Shown one piece after another: positions 7,809-11,265 of a stretch of DNA of 11,265 bases (the stretch's first letter is position 1; each line of letters begins with the position of its first letter). The notes under the pieces are model-generated. The model saw only the letters and a list, made by a program, of their open reading frames with translations, was not told where the DNA came from and ran no database searches. Source of the DNA: CAYJBP01 sp964368605 (lineage in GTDB: Bacteria > Bacillota > Dehalobacteriia > UBA4068); contig CAYJBP010000084.1 in assembly GCA_964368605.1 (NCBI GenBank), positions 1-11,265 of the forward strand, in the 5' to 3' direction. The position numbers and the translations under genes are program-made.

Positions 7809-9356
7809 ATGCGTATTAATAATAACTTATTAGCAATGAATGCCCATCGTCAATACGGCATCAACAATGCCAAGATTGCCGGTTCTACCGAAAAATTATC
7901 TTCCGGCTACAGAATTAACCGTGCCGGTGACGATGCCGCAGGTTTAGCCATTTCGGAAAAAATGCGTGCACAAGTTCGTGGTTTAACCATGGCTTCCAAA
8001 AACTCTCAAGATGCTATCTCTTTAGTACAAACTGCAGAAGGCGCTTTGCAAGAGTCGCATAATATCTTACAAAGAATGAGAGAATTGGCCGTTCAATCCT
8101 CGTCCGACACCAATGAAACCAGCGTTGACCGTGATGCCTTAAATAAAGAATTCCAACAATTAATCGCCGAATTGGATGATACCGCCAGCAAGGCTAAATT
8201 CAATGACCAAGGCTTGATTGATGGTACTTTTGCTAAGACTATTACTACCGCTACTTCTGCTTCTGCTGCTAGCGATTTAGGCTCTGCCTGGTCTGCAGGC
8301 GGCAATGCTGAAGGGGATTATACTATTACAACAACCTCTAAGCTTGTTCAAGCAGGTGCAGCTTCGGTAGTTGCAACCGGTAACGTAACCCAAACCTTTG
8401 AAATTGTAAGCAATGCTACCAATAGTGAAGTTAGCGTTAGCTTCCATGCTGCAGATACTACTAACGGTGTGGCATCTAGCTCGATTAATGGCGTTTGGAA
8501 ATTCAATATTTCCGGCGGCGAAGCTACTGCTACCAATGAATTAACCGGTGAAGTAATTGTAGGTCAGCTTGAAGCTGTTGCTGGTAATGGCGGAAGCACT
8601 ACTATTACCTTTGGTGGTTTAGGTGATATGGTAGTTTCTAATGCCGGTTCCGGTGCTGCAGGCGCCGACTCCTTCATCAGCTTAAGCGGTGAAGTTAAAA
8701 TGACCGGTGGTGTTACCGAAACTCAAAATGAATATGCTCATTATGCAACCATTACCGGTGGCGATAAAAATGAAACTATTCTTTTAGAAACCGGCCAAAC
8801 CATGCTTAACTTTGAAAACTCGGGTATCAGTGTTAAAATGAATAGTGCTGTTGCAGTAGATGCAACTACTACTAATGCTGTATTAGGTGCTGAAAGCACT
8901 ACCCCCCCCGCAGTAGGCGCTACAAATGCTGTTGGTACTATTACCGTTGCCCAAAACTCCGGCCGTGAATTAACCATTCAAACCGGTGCTAACCAAGGCG
9001 ACACCATGAGCATTAATGTTGATAAAATGGATTCCTATACCTTAGGTGTAGCTAATTCCAATATCGGCAATAAAGCTGATGCTGCTATTGCTATTACCCA
9101 AGTAAATGAAGCTCTTAATATCGTTTCTACCCAAAGAGCTGCTATGGGTGCTTTGCAGAACCGCTTGAATCATAAGATCGCTAACCTCGATACTTCGGCC
9201 GAGAACTTACAAGCTGCCGAAAGCCGAATCCGCGATGTAGATATGGCTGCGGAAATGACTGAATTCACCAAGAACAATATCTTATTCCAAGCCTCTACCG
9301 CTATGCTTGCCCAAGCCAATGCTGCACCTCAAGGTGTATTGCAATTACTCGGCTAA
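7809..9356 (+). CDS. fliC: Flagellin, the filament subunit
   Basis: This 515-residue protein (called hag in Bacillus) is the secreted subunit of the flagellar filament. The N-terminal D0/D1 region (1 to about 135) starts MRINNNLLAMNAHRQ and includes SSGYRINRAGDDAAGLAISE. The conserved C-terminal region (about 388-515) ends in AQANAAPQGVLQLLG. Between them lies a variable, surface-exposed domain of about 250 residues rich in Thr, Ala, Ser and Gly. The D1 helix keeps LQRMRELAVQ (87-96) and Glu114, at the positions recognised by mammalian TLR5 in other flagellins. The ATG at 7809 is chosen because it gives the canonical N terminus and has AAGGAGG eight bases upstream. A run of eight C (8902-8909) in the variable domain encodes Pro366-Pro367 and could slip. 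Expression is from the sigma-28 promoter at 7678-7704. Confidence 0.98.
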   Translation: MRINNNLLAMNAHRQYGINNAKIAGSTEKLSSGYRINRAGDDAAGLAISEKMRAQVRGLTMASKNSQDAISLVQTAEGALQESHNILQRMRELAVQSSSDTNETSVDRDALNKEFQQLIAELDDTASKAKFNDQGLIDGTFAKTITTATSASAASDLGSAWSAGGNAEGDYTITTTSKLVQAGAASVVATGNVTQTFEIVSNATNSEVSVSFHAADTTNGVASSSINGVWKFNISGGEATATNELTGEVIVGQLEAVAGNGGSTTITFGGLGDMVVSNAGSGAAGADSFISLSGEVKMTGGVTETQNEYAHYATITGGDKNETILLETGQTMLNFENSGISVKMNSAVAVDATTTNAVLGAESTTPPAVGATNAVGTITVAQNSGRELTIQTGANQGDTMSINVDKMDSYTLGVANSNIGNKADAAIAITQVNEALNIVSTQRAAMGALQNRLNHKIANLDTSAENLQAAESRIRDVDMAAEMTEFTKNNILFQASTAMLAQANAAPQGVLQLLG

Positions 9357-9369
9357 ACCAAATAATAAA

Positions 9370-9413
9370 ACCCCTCGGAGCAATGGGGCGCCTGCTCCGG
9401 GGGGTTTTTCTTT
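9370..9413 (+). terminator. Intrinsic terminator of flagellin
   Basis: A 13-bp GC-rich stem (9370-9382 with 9393-9405, one G-T pair) with a 10-base loop is followed by TTTTTCTTT. It starts 14 bases after the flagellin stop, so the gene is probably monocistronic. Confidence 0.95.
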
Positions 9414-9517
9414 AATCATTTTCTTTTAATTAAGGTGTTATTGCCAATGCTTTTTATTGCAATAGCGCTTTTTTAATTTGCTTAAAAAGTCTAATTTTAA
9501 GATTTATTTCAACTTAA

Positions 9518-9628
9518 ATGGAACATCGTGCAGGAAAACTAATAAATAATTTGGCGGGCTATATGGCATATAAATCGTTTTTACCAAAACCATTGCTATT
9601 GCTTTCTTTAGCAAAAAATTTGCCTTAG
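9518..9628 (+). pseudogene. Possible remnant of a Fic-family N-terminal domain
   Basis: A 36-codon frame from ATG 9518 to TAG 9626-9628 contains RAGKLI, then AYKSFLPKPL and a run of Leu. Fic-family proteins often begin with a similar segment, an AGKY-like motif followed by a FIPxPLPPxPPL motif. Several Leu/Ser codons after KPL (CTA, TTG, CTT, TCT) differ from Pro codons by single C-to-T changes, as expected if a PLPPPPL stretch had decayed. No ribosome binding site precedes the ATG and no Fic catalytic motif follows. The match is from memory of the family, over about 25 residues, so it is tentative. A chance open frame is the main alternative. Confidence 0.35.
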
Positions 9629-9652
9629 AGTTTGCTTTGTGTAGAGCACTTC

Positions 9653-9679
9653 ATTTTTATTTGCATAGCAAATAAAAAT
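9653..9679. repeat. Perfect 12-bp inverted repeat
   Basis: ATTTTTATTTGC (9653-9664) and GCAAATAAAAAT (9668-9679) flank an ATA loop. No clean T tract follows, so it is not a typical terminator. It may be a leftover terminator or repeat associated with the decayed frame just upstream. Confidence 0.6.
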
Positions 9680-9685
9680 TGCAGC

Positions 9686-9781
9686 TATCTTTCAATTTTT
9701 ATCAATTCTTACTTAGGCTTGCTTATAATAAACATTCCTTTTCTAACCTTCATTATACCTCTATTAAGTAATTGAAAGATA
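9686..9781. repeat. 12-bp inverted repeat pair enclosing 72 bp
   Basis: TATCTTTCAATT (9686-9697) and AATTGAAAGATA (9770-9781) are perfect inverted copies separated by 72 bases. No gene is visible between them. They could be the ends of a very small element, or chance in A/T-rich DNA. Confidence 0.45.
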
Positions 9782-9803
9782 TTAAAATTAAAAGATCAAA
9801 ACC

Positions 9804-9827
9804 ATTCTTTTTTTGAAAAAAAAGAAT
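9804..9827. repeat. A/T-rich palindrome (copy B)
   Basis: The 11-bp arms ATTCTTTTTTT (9804-9814) and AAAAAAAGAAT (9817-9827) are separated by GA. The layout is the same as copy A at 3960-3983, and the flanking CAAAAAAACTTTTCAAG is similar to copy A's flank. Confidence 0.75.
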
Positions 9828-9916
9828 CAAAAAAACTTTTCAAGTTTTATCCAGTTTTCCAGTGTTCAACAATCCTCTTTTATAAAACTATCAACCACAG
9901 CCAACTACCCTCGCGG

Positions 9917-9950
9917 AAAAAAATATCACGCCTTAGGATACCCTAAAGCG
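9917..9950 (-). terminator. Intrinsic terminator downstream of tRNA-Thr
   Basis: On the minus strand, CGCTTTAGG and CCTAAGGCG form a 9-bp stem (9942-9950 with 9929-9937, one G-U pair). It has a 4-base loop and is followed within five bases by seven T (9917-9923). A second perfect hairpin, GGCGGT/ACCGCC (9962-9976), lies between it and the tRNA 3' end and may guide 3' processing. Confidence 0.8.
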
Positions 9951-9977
9951 CGACATTGCCAGGCGGTGCTACCGCCC

Positions 9978-10053
9978 TGGAGCTTGTGATCCGATTCGAA
10001 CGGACGACCTGCTCATTACGAATGAGCTGCACTGCCAGCTGTGCTACACAAGC
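9978..10053 (-). tRNA. tRNA-Thr (anticodon CGU)
   Basis: The 76-nt gene folds into a full cloverleaf. The acceptor stem GCTTGTG/CACAAGC is perfect, the D stem is GCAC/GTGC, and the anticodon stem GCTCA/TGAGC carries the loop TTCGTAA. The T stem is GTCCG/CGGAT with loop TTCGAAT. The anticodon CGT (positions 10018-10020 on the other strand) reads ACG threonine codons. The discriminator is U and the CCA end is encoded. It has its own promoter and terminator and is transcribed alone. Confidence 0.96.
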
Positions 10054-10070
10054 ATATATAATTGTAGACA

Positions 10071-10091
10071 AGATAGCACCATGCGCTATCT
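10071..10091 (-). other. Hairpin in the tRNA-Thr precursor leader
   Basis: AGATAGC (10071-10077) and GCTATCT (10085-10091) form a 7-bp stem with a 7-base loop between the promoter and the tRNA 5' end. It would be part of the precursor removed by RNase P. Confidence 0.5.
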
Positions 10092-10109
10092 CATCATCCA
10101 ACCTAATCT

Positions 10110-10138
10110 ATTTTATACGTTTCAGGCCTTAAAGTCAA
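10110..10138 (-). promoter_or_regulatory. Sigma-A promoter of tRNA-Thr
   Basis: Read on the minus strand, TTGACT (10138-10133) and TAAAAT (10115-10110) are separated by exactly 17 bases, close to the housekeeping consensus TTGACA-N17-TATAAT. Transcription would start about 50 bases before the tRNA. Confidence 0.75.
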
Positions 10139-10267
10139 GTATAATTTTCACAAAAATCGTCAATTTAAAGCCAATCTAAAATACTTAATAAATAATTTTA
10201 TTAAAGCCTGTCATTTTTTTAATTTGTGCTGAATAGAATTAAAAAAAAAGCAAAGGTGGTTATTAAA

Positions 10268-10987
10268 ATGAATTTTAAGGTTTTGGCAATATTTTGTTTA
10301 ATAGTAATAAGTTTAGCCCTTATTGCAGGCTGTAGCTGGGTAGAACAATTACAGGTATGGAAAGATGGCGATAGCGAGCCGCAAATTATCGAGCAAGAAA
10401 TTATCGACGAAACCGAACTTATCAGCGATAGCGAGCTTATCGAGGATAATAGCCAGGCCCAACCCTTGCAGCCCCTACCCGACCAAGAACTGCAACCTGA
10501 GCAAAATGCCTCGATTAGCGAGCCTACTCCCCTACCCGAGCAACAAACTCCCGAGGCTAGCCAAAACAGTGCTGATAATAGGCAAATTGTCCTTTACTTT
10601 GCTTCGGGCGATGGCGAAAATTTGGAGGGTGAAATCCGTTCTATCCCAAGCCAGGAGGGTATGGCCAGGGCTACAGTAAATCAATTGATAGCCGGACCGC
10701 AGATTACAGGTTTAATGCCTACTATTCCGGCTGCAACTATTTTGGAGGATATTAATATTAAAGATGGTGTTTGCATTGTTGATTTTTCCGGCGAGCTAAC
10801 CGCTAATCATCCCGGCGGCTTAAAAAATGAGCAGCTTACAGTATATTCGATTGTTAATACTTTAAGCCAATTTGATACCATTGAGCAGGTAAAAATACTG
10901 GTAGACGGCTTAGAAATTGATAGTCTAGCCGGCCATGTAGATGTATCGGAAGCAATGGCACCCTACAACGATTTAATTTTGGAATAA
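10268..10987 (+). CDS. GerMN-domain lipoprotein
   Basis: This 239-residue predicted lipoprotein has a signal peptide with Lys4, a hydrophobic core, and the lipobox LIAGC ending at Cys22. A flexible Gln/Pro/Glu-rich linker covers about 35-105. A single GerMN domain follows (about 106-230), with recognisable pieces IVLYFASGDGE, ATVNQLIAGP and GVCIVDFSGEL. Bacillus GerM carries two such domains and is needed for sporulation and germination, where it helps join forespore and mother-cell complexes. Single-domain lipoproteins are common in Clostridia, and their role is less defined. ATG 10268 is preferred over a GTG 14 codons upstream because AAAGGTGG lies eight bases before it and the signal peptide starts there. 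No operon partner is visible. A sporulation role is inferred from the family only. Confidence 0.88.
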   Translation: MNFKVLAIFCLIVISLALIAGCSWVEQLQVWKDGDSEPQIIEQEIIDETELISDSELIEDNSQAQPLQPLPDQELQPEQNASISEPTPLPEQQTPEASQNSADNRQIVLYFASGDGENLEGEIRSIPSQEGMARATVNQLIAGPQITGLMPTIPAATILEDINIKDGVCIVDFSGELTANHPGGLKNEQLTVYSIVNTLSQFDTIEQVKILVDGLEIDSLAGHVDVSEAMAPYNDLILE

Positions 10988-11001
10988 GGAAAAGTTTTAC
11001 T

Positions 11002-11047
11002 CAATTTTTTTCAAAAAATTGCAGGGGTTTGGGGGCAGAGCCCCCAA
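11002..11047. repeat. Composite palindrome after the GerMN gene (copy C)
   Basis: CAATTTTTT/AAAAAATTG (11002-11010 and 11013-11021, two-base loop) is followed by a GC hairpin, TTGGGGGC/GCCCCCAA (11029-11036 and 11040-11047, loop AGA). The A/T part, with AAAAGTTTT before it, resembles copies A and B in the opposite orientation. The GC hairpin lacks a following T tract on the plus strand, so it is a poor classical terminator for the gene upstream. Confidence 0.65.
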
Positions 11048-11058
11048 GGTCTTAAAAA

Positions 11059-11140
11059 GTTTTAAGCCAATTACAAAACTAAGCAAGCCAATCCAACTTA
11101 ACTGATAAAAATCAGCAAGGAAGCAAAATTGGCTTAAAAC
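11059..11140. repeat. 14-bp inverted repeat enclosing 54 bp
   Basis: GTTTTAAGCCAATT (11059-11072) and AATTGGCTTAAAAC (11127-11140) are perfect inverted copies. The enclosed 54 bases contain a small CTGAT/ATCAG hairpin and no gene. It looks like the ends of a small mobile or structured element. Confidence 0.65.
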
Positions 11141-11145
11141 CGGGC

Positions 11146-11265
11146 GCCTTTTGGCAAAGCCAAAACAGCCCACATACGCCTTTTGGCAAAGCCAAAACAG
11201 CCCACATGCACCTTTTGGCAAAGCCAAAACAGCCCACATACGCCTTTTGGCAAAGCCAAAACAGC
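11146..11265. repeat. 32-bp tandem repeat array running off the window
   Basis: There are 3.75 copies of a 32-bp unit, starting at 11146, 11178, 11210 and 11242. Each contains the hairpin TTTTGGC-AAA-GCCAAAA. Complete units differ by single bases (position 31 in unit 2, position 1 in unit 3). There are no unique spacers, so this is not a CRISPR array. An 80-codon open frame on the other strand (10997-11239) is only a by-product of the repeat and has repetitive, Cys/Trp-rich content. Confidence 0.9.

Larger units (their letters stand above)
9414..9977. other. Gene-poor interval between flagellin and tRNA-Thr
   Basis: I see no intact gene in these 564 A/T-rich bases. They contain a 36-codon open frame that may be a Fic-domain remnant (9518-9628), a perfect 12-bp inverted repeat (9653-9679), a second 12-bp inverted repeat pair (9686-9697 and 9770-9781), an A/T palindrome (9804-9827) and the tRNA terminator (9917-9950). 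Confidence 0.7.

Noticed and set aside
10226..10267. GTG start for the GerMN lipoprotein
   Set aside because: It would place 14 Lys-rich residues before the signal peptide. The ATG at 10268 has AAAGGTGG at proper spacing.
10997..11239. 80-codon open frame on the minus strand
   Set aside because: It is produced by the 32-bp tandem repeat, has repetitive Cys/Trp-rich content and lacks a ribosome binding site.
11146..11265. CRISPR array
   Set aside because: The repeats are directly adjacent, with no unique spacers and no cas genes in view.

Overview
The window is a flagellar locus from a low-GC, Gram-positive, probably spore-forming bacterium of the Clostridia/Bacilli type. Three things support this: the gene order fliF-fliG-fliH-fliI-fliJ-ylxF-fliK, which matches the Firmicutes fla/che operon; strong AAGGAGG-type ribosome binding sites; and a GerMN-domain lipoprotein, a family linked to sporulation and germination. 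The sequence does not allow a genus-level call.

Positions 176-7428 (minus strand) hold a seven-gene operon for the basal body and export apparatus. It encodes the MS ring (FliF), the rotor switch (FliG), the export ATPase with its regulator and stalk (FliH, FliI, FliJ), a MotE/YlxF-like membrane protein and the hook-length ruler (FliK). The genes are closely spaced or overlapping. There are two longer gaps: 73 nt between fliH and fliI, holding an A/T palindrome, and 50 nt before fliK. Downstream of fliK, positions 18-177 form a MITE-like imperfect palindrome instead of the usual flgD.

Positions 7429-7808 are the divergent regulatory region between fliF and flagellin. It carries a near-consensus sigma-28 (SigD) promoter (TAAA-N15-GCCGATAT) and a leader of about 98 nt. 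A GGA-loop hairpin and a second GGA in the Shine-Dalgarno make up a likely CsrA control site. Flagellin (7809-9356, plus strand) has intact conserved ends, a large variable centre with a run of eight C, and a strong intrinsic terminator.

Positions 9414-9977 contain no intact gene. They hold a short possible remnant of a Fic-type N-terminal domain and several inverted repeats. A tRNA-Thr(CGU) gene lies on the minus strand (9978-10053) with a sigma-A promoter and a terminator. A plus-strand GerMN lipoprotein gene follows (10268-10987). The right edge (10988-11265) is repeat-rich: a composite palindrome, a 14-bp inverted repeat, and a 32-bp tandem repeat running off the window.

The genes themselves are conventional: early structural and export genes are read one way, and the late filament gene is read the other way under sigma-28. 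I see no evidence for a wholly new system. The most interesting signals are the flagellin leader, the poly-C tract in flagellin and the several repeat elements.
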